A stretch of DNA of 64,000 nucleotides from Flavobacterium sp. ENC (GCF_020991415.1 NZ_JAJMOY010000003.1:372001-436000); one strand, 5' to 3'; shown: positions 8,770 through 18,483, counted from the stretch's first letter. Program-made: numbers and translations. The notes: generated from the letters alone by a model not told the origin.

Positions 8770-9252
8770 TTAAAACTTATTGTTTTTACACAACATTATC
8801 AGTTCCTCAATTTGCTGTTGTGGCATTTTAACGGCACATTCAATGATTTCTTTTCCATTGTCCAGAATCAGGATGCCTTCATTGTCTTCTTCGTAGCCAA
8901 TTGGTGAAACGAAATAAGTAAGGTTTTCGTTTTTAATTGTTTTTTTAGCATCGCGAAACCATCCGTAATTGGCTTCGTAAATAATTTCATTTTTTGAAAA
9001 TGCTATAATTTCTTCACCATACGTATTCCATAATGCTACTCGCAATAAATAGAATCCTAGAAGGGAAAAAATCCCGATTCCGATTATAAATCCAAAATGT
9101 AAACCTTCTCCTAAAGCGATGGAAGCGATTGTTCCGGCAGTTGGGAAAATAAAAAAGGCAAAAGCAAAAAAATATAACACCAGTCGAATGATAAAAGGTG
9201 ACTTTCGGACACTGAACTTTACTTGATTGTTTTCAAGAACAAATTGTGGCAT
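8770..9252 (-). CDS. Small membrane protein of unknown function
   Basis: 160 residues with two hydrophobic helices (about 22-45 and 52-75) and a cytoplasmic C-terminal half rich in beta-type sequence, ending at a lysine-rich tail. The layout, two membrane helices then a PH-like beta region, is common in small immunity or stress proteins, but I do not recognise a family. It lies directly upstream of the toxin remnant on the same strand. ATG at 9250-9252. Confidence 0.65.
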   Translation of the reverse strand: MPQFVLENNQVKFSVRKSPFIIRLVLYFFAFAFFIFPTAGTIASIALGEGLHFGFIIGIGIFSLLGFYLLRVALWNTYGEEIIAFSKNEIIYEANYGWFRDAKKTIKNENLTYFVSPIGYEEDNEGILILDNGKEIIECAVKMPQQQIEELIMLCKNNKF

Positions 9253-9274
9253 AGTTTAAGAGAATTGCGAGCGG

Positions 9275-10591
9275 TTACGCCACAGGAATATAAATATTAA
9301 AAACAGCCCCTTTGTTTATGGCGCCTTCGGCTTTGATGAATCCTTTGTGGTTTTCTACAATTCGTTTTACGATGGTAAGTCCGATTCCGGTGCTTTTTGT
9401 GGGTTTGGTATGCAAGGCCTGAAAGAGACCGAATATTTTTTCGGTATATGCGGGATCAAAGCCTATCCCATTGTCTTCGATGGTGATGTTGCAGTATTTG
9501 GTATCGGGAAGCAGTTTTGCGTAATCGGAATCTGAGCTGCTAGTGGTTTTTGCGGTTATTTTAATAGTAAGTTCGCGATCCGGATCGGAAAATTTTATCG
9601 AATTGCTGATCAGGTTGTACAACAGCTGTCTGAACTGAAATTCGATTACAGGCAGCTGACCTAAATTCCCTATTTCAAAGTGTATGTTTTTGTTTTGTAC
9701 CTCTTCTGAAAGGTCTTCAATAACCTCGTTTGCGATGCTGTTCAGCTCTTTTGATTCAAACTTTCGTTCGTCAAATTTGGTTTTGGAATAGAGGAGCAGG
9801 TCATTTATCAGGTTTTGCATTCTGAAAGCGGAAATCCTGATTTTATCAAAGGCATGTTTGCCTTTTTCAGAAAGGTTTTCGATTTCTCCTTTTTCGATAA
9901 TATCCGTAAAAAGCTGAATTTTCCTTAGAGGCTCCTGAAGATCATGACTCGAGATATAGTTGAAAGCTTCGAGTTCGCTGTTCATTTTTTCCAGGGAAAT
10001 ATTTTTTTCGATCAGCTTTTTCTCTACATCTGATTTTAGTTTTTCGGCTTGTTTTTTCTGGCCTTCTGTTTTTTCGAGTAGACTGCTTTTTTCTTTCAGT
10101 ATGGTTTTGCTCGCGACTTCCTGCTCTACGGCTGCGATATGAAAAGAAATCAGGTCCGCAAAAAGATGAAACATTTCAAGTACTTTAAATGTTTTCAGGC
10201 TGTTTGGTTTTGGGTCGATAGCGCATAACGTTCCGAAGAAAGTGCCGTCCTGACGTATAATTGGAATCGAAATATAACTTTGCAATTTATACATGGCAGG
10301 CGTATGGTGGTCATGAAAATCGGGATCTTCGCTTACGTTATCTATAATTACAGGTTGTATGTTTTGTCGGATGTCGTTGCAGATTGTTGTTCGTACTTCC
10401 AGTTCATCACCTGGTTTTAAACCAAATTCCAGATGATCCTCGGCGGCGCAGGTAATCCATCGGTCTTCGGTTACCCGGGCCACTGCTGCGAAGCCCATTC
10501 CGGTGGTCTGGCAAATTACACTTAGTAATTTAGGGATCATTGGTATACTCTGGATATTGAGAATGTCTTGTTTGAAATTTTCTTCTGGCAC
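9275..10591 (-). CDS. GAF-domain sensor histidine kinase
   Basis: 438 residues with no transmembrane segment, so a cytoplasmic sensor. Order: GAF domain at about 15-155 (ending TLCAIDPKPNSLKTF), a coiled-coil linker at about 160-205, dimerisation/phosphoacceptor with His216 in SSHDLQEP, N box NLISNSIKFS, G1 box EDNGIGFDP, F box IFGLFQALH and G2 box STGIGLTIVKRI. The H-box type SSHDLQEPLRK is that of phytochrome-like kinases. There is no adjacent response regulator, so the partner is elsewhere or it acts through a shared one. The ligand of the GAF domain cannot be told. Confidence 0.9.
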   Translation of the reverse strand: MPEENFKQDILNIQSIPMIPKLLSVICQTTGMGFAAVARVTEDRWITCAAEDHLEFGLKPGDELEVRTTICNDIRQNIQPVIIDNVSEDPDFHDHHTPAMYKLQSYISIPIIRQDGTFFGTLCAIDPKPNSLKTFKVLEMFHLFADLISFHIAAVEQEVASKTILKEKSSLLEKTEGQKKQAEKLKSDVEKKLIEKNISLEKMNSELEAFNYISSHDLQEPLRKIQLFTDIIEKGEIENLSEKGKHAFDKIRISAFRMQNLINDLLLYSKTKFDERKFESKELNSIANEVIEDLSEEVQNKNIHFEIGNLGQLPVIEFQFRQLLYNLISNSIKFSDPDRELTIKITAKTTSSSDSDYAKLLPDTKYCNITIEDNGIGFDPAYTEKIFGLFQALHTKPTKSTGIGLTIVKRIVENHKGFIKAEGAINKGAVFNIYIPVA

Positions 10592-10733
10592 TTTCTAACT
10601 TAATTTTTTTTTAAAAATACAAAATATTTCCCTTTCAGGCGATTTAAGTTTTAAAGGCAAAGGGCTTTTAATTTCAGAATTATTTTTGGAGAGTTTAATT
10701 TTTGAAATTATTAGTTGTAATTTTACGACGATT

Positions 10734-10850
10734 TGCGTGAGGGATAGGAGTGAACTACCAAAGTAGTACGGATAGCCCGACCGCATTTGCGAAAGGCGCG
10801 AATAAGCGGTTTGTGGAGCGCGCCTTTTGAAAATGGGGTCACGCCCCGAT
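10734..10850 (+). other. Structured intergenic element with GAGGGATAG / GGATAGCCCGACC boxes
   Basis: The 117 bases hold GCGTGAGGGATAGGAGTG, a 5-bp hairpin (ACTAC CAAA), GGATAGCCCGACCGC, a 9-bp hairpin AAAGGCGCG (10792-10800) / CGCGCCTTT (10819-10827), and a GGGG TCACG CCCC hairpin (10835-10847). GC is far higher than the surroundings. I recall similar GAGGGATAG...AGCCCGACC elements between genes in many flavobacterial genomes, without a known function. It could be a dispersed repeat, a small RNA, or part of the leader of the aldolase gene 28 bases on. Confidence 0.55.
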
Positions 10851-10877
10851 TATGAACACAATTAAATATAAATAAAT

Positions 10878-11534
10878 ATGAAATTTTTTATTGACACAGC
10901 TAATTTAGCTCAGATTAAAGAAGCGCAGGCTTTAGGTGTTTTGGATGGTGTAACGACAAATCCGTCATTGATGGCAAAAGAAGGAATCACCGGAAAAAAT
11001 AATATTCTAAAGCATTACGTTGCTATTTGTAATCTTGTTGAAGGTGATGTGAGTGCTGAAGTTAATGCACTTGATTTTGACGGAATGATCAGAGAAGGTG
11101 AAGAACTGGCTGAATTGCACGAGCAGATCGTAGTAAAACTGCCAATGACAAAAGAAGGTGTTATGGCTGCTAAATATTTCTCTGATAAAGGAATTAAAAC
11201 CAATGTGACGTTGGTGTTTTCTGCGGGTCAGGCTTTATTGGCTGCAAAAGCAGGTGCCACTTATGTTTCTCCGTTTATTGGCCGCTTGGATGATGTTTCT
11301 ACAGATGGTCTGAACCTGATTGAGGAAATTAGAGAAATCTATGATAACTATGGGTATGAGACTCAGATTCTTGCTGCTTCCGTACGTCATACGATGCATA
11401 TCGTTAACTGCGCTAAAATTGGTGCTGATGTAATGACCGGACCTCTTTCTGCTATTTACGGTTTGTTGAAACACCCTTTAACCGATATCGGACTGGCTCA
11501 GTTTGTAGCTGATTTTGAGAAAGGAAACAAATAG
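10878..11534 (+). CDS. fsa: Fructose-6-phosphate aldolase / short transaldolase
   Basis: 218-residue class I aldolase of the transaldolase family (TalC/MipB/FSA type). Such proteins either split fructose-6-phosphate to dihydroxyacetone and glyceraldehyde-3-phosphate or act as transaldolase in the pentose phosphate pathway. Visible: [10 protein letters not shown] start, [13 protein letters not shown], the Schiff-base Lys87 in [10 protein letters not shown], and [17 protein letters not shown] near the end. No long transaldolase is seen in the window, so this may be the cell's transaldolase. The gene next to it across a shared terminator is a sugar permease, which fits carbon metabolism. Confidence 0.88.
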   Translation: MKFFIDTANLAQIKEAQALGVLDGVTTNPSLMAKEGITGKNNILKHYVAICNLVEGDVSAEVNALDFDGMIREGEELAELHEQIVVKLPMTKEGVMAAKYFSDKGIKTNVTLVFSAGQALLAAKAGATYVSPFIGRLDDVSTDGLNLIEEIREIYDNYGYETQILAASVRHTMHIVNCAKIGADVMTGPLSAIYGLLKHPLTDIGLAQFVADFEKGNK

Positions 11535-11555
11535 TTTTTTCAGGATTTAAATATA

Positions 11556-11596
11556 AAAAAGACCCGTTTTACAATCGTAAAACGGGTCTTTTTTTA
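11556..11596. terminator. Strong bidirectional terminator
   Basis: Stem AAAGACCCGTTTTAC / GTAAAACGGGTCTTT (15 bp, AATC loop), flanked by A-run and T-run. It separates the convergent aldolase and permease genes. Confidence 0.92.
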
Positions 11597-11615
11597 TGTT
11601 GTTTTTCAGGAGATT

Positions 11616-13091
11616 TTAGTGTCCTCCTCCTTCGCTCTGAACGTGACTTACGCCCTGGCTTTTTAATATTTTAGGGCAATAGAAGCCGTAAAACGCTAAA
11701 TAAGCAAAACCAAGTAAAGGTACGATATAAGAGAAGTGCGTGTAAGTAATACCTAATATTCCGTTTGGATGCGTTGCGTCTAAATCACAGATACTTCCCT
11801 GAACTAATGGAATAACACCACCACCAAGAATCATCATGATTAGGAAAGACGAAGCTTTTCCGGTGTTTCTTCCTAATCCTGCGATCGCTAAATCGAAGAT
11901 AGAAGGCCACATGATCGATAAGAACAATCCTCCTGAAATAAAGAAGAATTTAGCAATTTCCGTATCCGGGCACACTAATCCGGCAACCATCATTAATAAA
12001 CCGGAGATTCCGAAAAGCATTAATGTTTTTCCGGCATTTTTCCCACCTACAAAACTTACCGCAATAAATAGTAAGATCCAGATTGGATAAATATAGAAAG
12101 ACGAAACATCATGCGCAGCAAAAACGTTTGCTCCGATAATCACGCCAAAAGCCAAAGCCGGTACGATAAATTTAAGCGCCGTGTTTACTAAGTTTGAGGT
12201 ATTGAAAACATTGACACCACCATTCCAGCGGCCAATCATTAAACTTCCCCAATACAATGCAATAAAAGGAGAGATAGCATCTTCTAAAATATTACCGAAC
12301 TCGTTTGTTTTTAATAAGGCTGGTAAATTACTAATGATGGTTACCTCAGTTCCCACATAAATAAAGATTCCCAACATTCCTAAATACAATTGCGGATAGT
12401 CTAAAATGCTGAATTTAGCATGTTTGTGTTCTAATTTAGCTTCTTCTTCATCTATTTTAGCCGGATCTTCGATTTTAGAAAAATACATGAAAACCGCCAC
12501 CAGAATAAAGGCAAGTCCTAAAATGATAAAAGGTAATTTGATATCTTCTAGAGAAAGGTTTGTTTTTTTGTTGTCTCCCATTCCAAAAAGGGCAATTCCC
12601 AACAGGATGGCACCAATAGTAGTTCCGAAAGAGTTTACACCTCCTGCCAGTGTCAAACGGTGTGCTCCGGTAGTCGGGCTTCCCATTTTAATAGCAAGCG
12701 GATTGGCTACAATTTGCTGAATCGAAAATCCTAAACCTACCGTAAACAAAGCCGTTAAAAAGAAAGGGAAACTTTCCATTGTGGCAGCAGGAACGAATAA
12801 AAAGGAACCCACTGCAGAAAGAATTAATCCGGCAGAAAGGGTTTTTTTGTATCCGAATTTTTGTAAAACATCTGATTTTAGGGATACTAAAAAGAAGATA
12901 ATTGATCCTACAAAGTATGCAGCGTAAAAAGCCCAGGCCACCAATTGTGACTGAACCTGAGATAAGGTAAATACTTTTTTGAATACTGGGATAAGGATGT
13001 CATTGGCCGATCCGACAAAACCCCAAAAGAAGAAGACGATTATCAAAGAGATAAATTGCCCCCACTTGGTTTGTACATTTTCTGAACTCAT
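11616..13091 (-). CDS. FHS-family MFS sugar permease, probable GlcNAc transporter (NagP-like)
   Basis: 491-residue inner-membrane transporter with about 12 hydrophobic helices. The opening FFFWGFVGSANDILIPVFKK and the QQIVANPLAIKMG segment are typical of the fucose:H+ symporter (FHS) family, which includes NagP-type GlcNAc permeases. The gene sits at the edge of the chitin locus, transcribed away from the LytTR pair, and its promoter shares the 21-bp-period direct repeats of the two susC promoters. That makes import of N-acetylglucosamine from the periplasm the most likely role; the substrate itself is inferred from context. Confidence 0.85.
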   Translation of the reverse strand: MSSENVQTKWGQFISLIIVFFFWGFVGSANDILIPVFKKVFTLSQVQSQLVAWAFYAAYFVGSIIFFLVSLKSDVLQKFGYKKTLSAGLILSAVGSFLFVPAATMESFPFFLTALFTVGLGFSIQQIVANPLAIKMGSPTTGAHRLTLAGGVNSFGTTIGAILLGIALFGMGDNKKTNLSLEDIKLPFIILGLAFILVAVFMYFSKIEDPAKIDEEEAKLEHKHAKFSILDYPQLYLGMLGIFIYVGTEVTIISNLPALLKTNEFGNILEDAISPFIALYWGSLMIGRWNGGVNVFNTSNLVNTALKFIVPALAFGVIIGANVFAAHDVSSFYIYPIWILLFIAVSFVGGKNAGKTLMLFGISGLLMMVAGLVCPDTEIAKFFFISGGLFLSIMWPSIFDLAIAGLGRNTGKASSFLIMMILGGGVIPLVQGSICDLDATHPNGILGITYTHFSYIVPLLGFAYLAFYGFYCPKILKSQGVSHVQSEGGGH

Positions 13092-13137
13092 AGTAGTAGT
13101 AAAGGTTAATTTTATTATTTATGTTTTTTGAAGACCG

Positions 13138-13225
13138 TAAATATATTTGTTAAGTATATCAAAAAAAAATAAAAAGGCACAAATAATGTTAAATTTAAAC
13201 CAACAACAGTATTTTTTCAACAAAG
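13138..13225 (-). promoter_or_regulatory. Permease promoter with LytTR-type direct repeats
   Basis: On the minus strand CTTTGTTGAA (13216-13225) and GTTGGTTTAA (13195-13204) are 21 bp apart start to start, followed after 49 bases by TATATTTA (13138-13145). The susC promoters have the same repeats with 28 bases before a TAnnTTTA box; 49 equals 28 plus one 21-bp period, so the site keeps its helical face. The 17-bp palindrome of the susC promoters is absent here. Confidence 0.6.
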
Positions 13226-13268
13226 TGTTAATTTTAAACCTATTGAAAAGCGGAATTTAGAAGGAGTT

Positions 13269-13970
13269 TTATTCCAGAATCTTATTTTTGACCTCTTTGC
13301 TGTAGTTACGGCCAATAGGAATGGTGTAAGATTGGATCTGGATACGGTTCCCTTCAATGGATTTTACCTTGTTCAGGGCAATAACATACGATTTGTGGAT
13401 GCGCAGGAAACGGTCAGCAGGTAATTCTTCCGATAAAGAAGTCAGTGATTTATGGGTAATATAGGTTTTGTCAGGGGTCACGACTTTAATGTATTCTTTC
13501 ATTCCTTCGACAAACAGGATTTCCTCAATATTAATTTTCATCATCTTTTTATCTACTTTGATGAAAATATGGGAGTCGCCTTTTGTGGTTTCTACCTTAA
13601 TATTATTTTTTACATTAAATTCGGTTGTGATTTTATTGATACACTTTATAAATCGGGGCAGCGGAATGGGTTTGACCAGATAATCCAACACATCGAGATC
13701 ATAGCTTTCGGCTGCAAATTCACGGAAAGCTGTCGTGATGATCACTTTGGTTTTGGTTTCAATCAGGCTGATTAATTCAAAACCGGTCATCATAGGCATG
13801 TTAATGTCTAAAAAAACAGCGTCAACAGCAGTACTGTTTATAAAATCGAGCGCTTCCAGAGAATTATTAAAAGTACCTATAACTTCAAAGTCAGTAAAAT
13901 TGCTGAAATAATTTTGCAGGACTTTGATTGCCAATGGCTCATCATCAATCAACACGCATTTAATTTTCAT
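13269..13970 (-). CDS. LytTR-family response regulator
   Basis: 233 residues: receiver domain at 1-120 with the acidic pair DDEP (9-12) and phosphoacceptor Asp55 in VFLDINMP, and Lys in the LVKPIPL loop; C-terminal LytTR DNA-binding domain at about 135-233 with HIFIKVDKKM, ILFVEGMKEYIKV and FLRIHKSYVIALNKV. LytTR proteins bind paired direct repeats about two turns apart, exactly what is seen before both susC genes and the permease. The gene overlaps the kinase gene by 11 bases, implying coupled translation. It is the best candidate for the chitin-locus activator. Confidence 0.93.
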   Translation of the reverse strand: MKIKCVLIDDEPLAIKVLQNYFSNFTDFEVIGTFNNSLEALDFINSTAVDAVFLDINMPMMTGFELISLIETKTKVIITTAFREFAAESYDLDVLDYLVKPIPLPRFIKCINKITTEFNVKNNIKVETTKGDSHIFIKVDKKMMKINIEEILFVEGMKEYIKVVTPDKTYITHKSLTSLSEELPADRFLRIHKSYVIALNKVKSIEGNRIQIQSYTIPIGRNYSKEVKNKILE

Positions 13971-15012
13971 TACGAATAGGTATTTGCAAACGGATTATAT
14001 AGTAATTGAGTTTCGTTTTATGCTTTAAACTGAAATTATTTTTGTAAATTAATTTTAATCTCTTTTTAGTATTGGCTAATCCGATACCGCCTTTTGAGTT
14101 AAGATTTGGTGAAATTACAAAATTATTTAGGATTTCAAAATCTAACATTTTAGTATCGATAACTTTACAATTAATCTTTATTTTTAAGTTTTTATTGTTT
14201 AAGCCACCGTGTTTAAATGCATTTTCGACCAGTGAAATGAATATCAGCGGAGGTACTACCACGTCTTCAATATCCGATTCCAGGTTTATGGTAACTTCCA
14301 CATTCTCAAAACGCAACTTTTCAATTTCGATGTAATTCTGAATGTAGTCGATTTCTTTGATGAGCGGCACGAATTTGGTTCCTTTTACATCGTACAGCAC
14401 ATATTCCATCAGGTTGGACAATTTGATGATTACATCCGGAACCTTATTGGAAGATTCGAGTGACAGCGCATACAAATTGTTTAAGGTGTTAAAGAAAAAG
14501 TGGGGCTGAATCTGGTTTTCAAGATATTTTAGCTTGATCTTGAATTGGTTTTCCCGAAGGGACCTGTTTCTTTCCCTTTCGCGTAGCCAGGTTAAGGTAA
14601 GGTACACCGACGATGCCATTGCCAGAACGTATAATTCCCCAATACAAACCGCGACGATATGGTTGATCTCGAAGGGATGGTATTCGCGATTGGCTTCCGG
14701 CCAGATATTTTCGGATATAATATAATAGGTAAGGGCAGTCTTCAATAAATAAATTCCAAACAGGCTTACAATTAAGGCAAAGGTATACTGGATGTATTTC
14801 TGTTTTAAAACAAATTTCGGCACTAAAACAAAAAGGTTAAAATAGACCAAAGGAATGTGCAGCGAAAACTCAATAAGATTCGATTTGAATGAATAAGGGT
14901 AATCGTTGAAGTAAGCTCCCCATCTTAAAAAATTAAGAGTGAAATAACTTCCCCAAAACCAAATATGGTTCTGAAGCTTTATGTCGAATTTTAATTTCTG
15001 AAGTTCGTTCAA
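13960..15012 (-). CDS. LytS-type sensor histidine kinase
   Basis: 350-residue inner-membrane kinase of the His_kinase family. About four hydrophobic helices fill residues 15-145, with no large periplasmic domain, so the signal is likely sensed in or through the membrane. A linker helix (TWLRERERN) leads to the phosphoacceptor His171 in QIQPHFFFNTLNNL, then an ATPase domain with PPLIFISLVENAFKHG and GGIGLANTKKRL. Partner of the overlapping LytTR regulator. It is divergent from the first susC gene, so the intergenic repeats could also control this operon. Confidence 0.92.
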   Translation of the reverse strand: MNELQKLKFDIKLQNHIWFWGSYFTLNFLRWGAYFNDYPYSFKSNLIEFSLHIPLVYFNLFVLVPKFVLKQKYIQYTFALIVSLFGIYLLKTALTYYIISENIWPEANREYHPFEINHIVAVCIGELYVLAMASSVYLTLTWLRERERNRSLRENQFKIKLKYLENQIQPHFFFNTLNNLYALSLESSNKVPDVIIKLSNLMEYVLYDVKGTKFVPLIKEIDYIQNYIEIEKLRFENVEVTINLESDIEDVVVPPLIFISLVENAFKHGGLNNKNLKIKINCKVIDTKMLDFEILNNFVISPNLNSKGGIGLANTKKRLKLIYKNNFSLKHKTKLNYYIIRLQIPIRNEN

Positions 15013-15151
15013 CTTTATTTTTTAAGGAATTACGAGTGTTTGTCTTTTTGAATAAAGATTTTGCAACTTTAAACAATTACAGGTTAAAACGCAATTCTTT
15101 TGAATAAAATTTTAAAAAAAAATGGAAATGATGGTATATTTTTCGGATAGA

Positions 15152-15255
15152 ACGTTTTCGTAAAACATAATGTTGATTGTTTTGTGTCGTTTGTTTAAGA
15201 TTTTGGGCTGTTTGTTTAAAATATTTTATTTATGTTAATTTTAACAATATTTTTA
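15152..15255 (+). promoter_or_regulatory. First susC promoter: palindrome plus direct repeats
   Basis: Near-palindrome ACGTTTTCGTAAAACAT (15152-15168), 20 bases, GTTTGTTTAA (15189-15198), 11 bases, identical GTTTGTTTAA (15210-15219), 28 bases, TATTTTTA (15248-15255), then 19 bases to the ATG. Every spacing from palindrome to -7-like box is identical in the second susC promoter at 21326-21429. Likely activator site of the LytTR regulator encoded next door; the palindrome may bind the same or a second protein. Confidence 0.75.
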
Positions 15256-15274
15256 TCGCTTAACCAACAAAACC

Positions 15275-18200
15275 ATGACAAAAATGAAACAAATTGTGTT
15301 AATATTTATGATTTTCTTTACTACGCAAGTCATGCTTGCCCAGGTAAAAACAATCAAAGGTTTAGTAAGTGATCAAAACGGATTGCCATTACCGGGAGTA
15401 ACTGTTCTTATCCAGGGAACAGCCACAGCAAGTCAATCTGATTATGATGGAATCTATACGATACAGGCATCAACAGGTGATGTTCTTGTTTTTTCGTATT
15501 TAGGAATTAAAACTAAGACAGTAACTGTAGCGGGTTCCACTACTGTAAATGTTGTGCTCACAGAAGATGCACAAAATTTAAATGAAGTTGTAGTTACGGC
15601 ATTAGGGATTAAAAGACAGAAGAAAGAACTGGGTTATGCCGTTCAGGATGTAAAAGGAGACCAGTTGAGTAAAGTTATTACGACCAACGTAGCGACAGCA
15701 CTTTCCGGAAAAATTGCCGGTGTCGATGTTTCTATTCCTGCAACAGGAGTAGGAGGAAGTACCAGGGTGATTATCAGGGGTATTTCGAGTATAGGTGAAA
15801 ATAACCAGCCGCTTTATATTGTTGATGGAGTTCCTATTGACAACACCGGTTTGTCTAACGATAGTGCCGCTACCAGCAAATGGTTTGACGGACGAGACAG
15901 CGGAGATGGAATTTCCAGCATTAATCCAAATAACATTGAGAGCTTAACAGTACTAAAAGGAGCTGCTGCGGCAGCATTGTACGGTTCCAGAGCGTTAAAT
16001 GGAGTTATTTTAATTACGACTAAAAAAGGAACTAAAGGAAAATTACAGGTTGAATTAACAAGTGGTGTAAGCTTTGACCGTGTAAATGCAAAATACAGTG
16101 ATTACCAAAGCGATTACGGTACAGGATCTAACGGGATTTTGCCGGACCCGACCAAAGCACCTTCCGAAATATACGGATATACAACGAATGCCTGGGGGCC
16201 AAAGTTCTCACAATCAGTAGGACAGCAAGTGAAAATATTTGACGGTTCTATGAGACCTTATGCTAAAGTGGAGAATAATATTCAGGATTTCTTCAGAACC
16301 GGATTTACTACTACAAACGGAGTCGCGTTATCCGGCGGAAGTGAAAATGCATTTGTTCGTTTTGGATTCAATAATCTTAAAAATGCAGACGTTATTCCAA
16401 ATACAGGTCTGGAAAGAAACGATGCCAGCTTAAATGCAACGATAAAATCAGATAAATTTACTTTGGATGCCAATGTAAATTACATGGTTGAAAATACCAA
16501 TAACAGACCAGGTTTAGGGGATTCTCCTAATAATGTGGGTTATTCTTTAAGTGGTCTGGCACCGAATATCGATCAGGCATGGCTTAAAAATTATGAAAAC
16601 CCGGCAAACGGATCCATGTACCAATGGAATAACAATGTGTATTCGTTAAATCCTTATTTCGTGGTAAATGAAAACCATAACTCCTCTACTAAAAACCGTT
16701 TTATGGGGAATGTTACCGGAACGTACCAGCTTAAAAAATGGATGGGATTAACGTTCAGAACCGGTTTGGATACTTATGTTTTCGGTGCCAAGGATTTTAT
16801 GGCTGCCGGAAGTACCTGGCCGGGAAGGGACAATGGTTATCTTGGACTGGATAATATTACGGTTTCTGAAATGAATACAGATATCATCGCCACTTTTAGC
16901 GATATTAAATTAGCAAGTGACCTTACTTTTTCAGGAATTTTAGGAACCAGCAGAAGAGATTTCAGAAGACAGCAGAATTCAAGATTCGGTACTAACATTA
17001 TCGAAAAGGGAACAGAGTACATCAGTAATTTCTCCAATCAGACAGAAAATGCACCATTGGAAACCAGAACCAGAACAAATTCAGTTTACGGTTCTGCAAA
17101 ATTAGATTATAAAGGTTATTTATATGCTGAGTTTACAGGAAGAAATGACTGGTTCAGCGTAATCAATAAAGATGCTTTTTATCCTGCAGCTTCGTTAGGT
17201 TTTATATTCTCTGATGCTTTTGGTATTCAAAGTGATACGTTCTCTTATGGTAAATTAAGAGCTTCCTGGGCACAGGTTTCCAACGCGCCGGGAGCCTATA
17301 AAAATGCATTAAACTATACTACTTATTCTTCTTATAGCGGTGGTAGTGTGGTGAATATTAAAAATACTTCGGCACCAAATCCTGATTTAACGTACCAGTC
17401 TAAAACCGGAGTTGAATTCGGACTTGAGACTTCATTCTTTAAAAACAGGCTGAAAGCGGATATTACGGTATATCGTGAAGACACTTCAGATCAGACTATT
17501 GATTTGCCATCCTCTGCTACTTCGGGATATGAGTATATCTCTGTAAATGCAGGTGAATTACGTAACGAAGGTATTGAGTTGTTTTTGTCCGGTACGCCAG
17601 TGAAAACAAAGAATTTTGAATGGGGAATAGATTTAAACTTTTCTAAGAATAAAAACTCAATTCTTTCCTTACACCCGGATATTGACACCTATACGATTTC
17701 TGAAGCCCGTTGGGCCGGTGCTGCAATCGTAGCGCAGGTGGGTGGACAATACGGAACCATTATCGGAAAAGATTTTCTTAAAACTCCGTCCGGAGAAAAG
17801 ATTGTTGGAGCCAACGGAATGCCTATGTTCACAGACAGTAAAGTTGCTTTAGGAAAAGGACTTCCGGACTGGGCAGCGGGTTTAACGAATCGTTTCTCTT
17901 ATAAAGGAATTACGCTTCAGTTTTTAATTGACATGAAATTTGGAATGGATGTCTATTCTATGACCAATTCACTTGCCGCTCAGAAAGGACTTTTAGATGT
18001 AACTACAGAAGGCAGGGATGCTTACAATGCCGCAAGAGCACAGGCCGTGGCAAACGATCCTAACTTTAGCCAGTCCACCTGGGTTCCTACTGCGGGATAT
18101 GTTGTGGAGGGTGTTGTAAATACAGGAACAGCTGATAATCCGAATTATGTAAAAAACACTACTCCTGTAAATCCTCAGGACTACTGGAACAGTGTTTTTA

Positions 18201-18472
18201 ACAATACACCTGCACCATTTATTTATGATGCTTCTTATGTAAAATTAAGAGAGGTAAGTTTAGGGTATACGATACCAAAAAGTGTTTTCAACGGAGCAAA
18301 AATCAACAGTATCTATTTTTCGGTATTCGCAAGAAATTTATTGACTTTTAATAAAGATTTGCCAAACGTTGATCCGGAATCTATGTATACTTCAGGAAAC
18401 GGACAAGGTTTTGAGTATGGTTCATTACCGTTTAGAAGATCATATGGGTTTAATCTTAAAGTTACATTCTAA
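15275..18472 (+). CDS. SusC-like TonB-dependent transporter, chitooligosaccharide uptake (CusC I)
   Basis: 1065-residue outer-membrane importer. Signal peptide at about 1-23 (MTKMKQIVLIFMIF..., cut near LAQ), carboxypeptidase-regulatory-like domain at about 25-110 (TIKGLVSDQNGLPLPGVTVL), the SusC motif LNEVVVTALGIKR, plug domain at about 120-240 (RGISSIGENNQPLYIVDGVP), and a long beta-barrel ending in KVTF. ATG 15275 is used; an alternative ATG lies at 15284. Followed after 11 bases by its SusD partner. In F. johnsoniae the equivalent pair belongs to the chitin locus. Substrate assignment rests on the neighbouring GH18, GH20 and ChiA genes. Confidence 0.93.
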   Translation: MTKMKQIVLIFMIFFTTQVMLAQVKTIKGLVSDQNGLPLPGVTVLIQGTATASQSDYDGIYTIQASTGDVLVFSYLGIKTKTVTVAGSTTVNVVLTEDAQNLNEVVVTALGIKRQKKELGYAVQDVKGDQLSKVITTNVATALSGKIAGVDVSIPATGVGGSTRVIIRGISSIGENNQPLYIVDGVPIDNTGLSNDSAATSKWFDGRDSGDGISSINPNNIESLTVLKGAAAAALYGSRALNGVILITTKKGTKGKLQVELTSGVSFDRVNAKYSDYQSDYGTGSNGILPDPTKAPSEIYGYTTNAWGPKFSQSVGQQVKIFDGSMRPYAKVENNIQDFFRTGFTTTNGVALSGGSENAFVRFGFNNLKNADVIPNTGLERNDASLNATIKSDKFTLDANVNYMVENTNNRPGLGDSPNNVGYSLSGLAPNIDQAWLKNYENPANGSMYQWNNNVYSLNPYFVVNENHNSSTKNRFMGNVTGTYQLKKWMGLTFRTGLDTYVFGAKDFMAAGSTWPGRDNGYLGLDNITVSEMNTDIIATFSDIKLASDLTFSGILGTSRRDFRRQQNSRFGTNIIEKGTEYISNFSNQTENAPLETRTRTNSVYGSAKLDYKGYLYAEFTGRNDWFSVINKDAFYPAASLGFIFSDAFGIQSDTFSYGKLRASWAQVSNAPGAYKNALNYTTYSSYSGGSVVNIKNTSAPNPDLTYQSKTGVEFGLETSFFKNRLKADITVYREDTSDQTIDLPSSATSGYEYISVNAGELRNEGIELFLSGTPVKTKNFEWGIDLNFSKNKNSILSLHPDIDTYTISEARWAGAAIVAQVGGQYGTIIGKDFLKTPSGEKIVGANGMPMFTDSKVALGKGLPDWAAGLTNRFSYKGITLQFLIDMKFGMDVYSMTNSLAAQKGLLDVTTEGRDAYNAARAQAVANDPNFSQSTWVPTAGYVVEGVVNTGTADNPNYVKNTTPVNPQDYWNSVFNNTPAPFIYDASYVKLREVSLGYTIPKSVFNGAKINSIYFSVFARNLLTFNKDLPNVDPESMYTSGNGQGFEYGSLPFRRSYGFNLKVTF

Positions 18473-18483
18473 AAAAATAAATT

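Noticed and set aside
10595..10786. Short minus-strand frame over the structured element
   Set aside because: It is formed by the element's boxes and A-rich flank and has no protein features.
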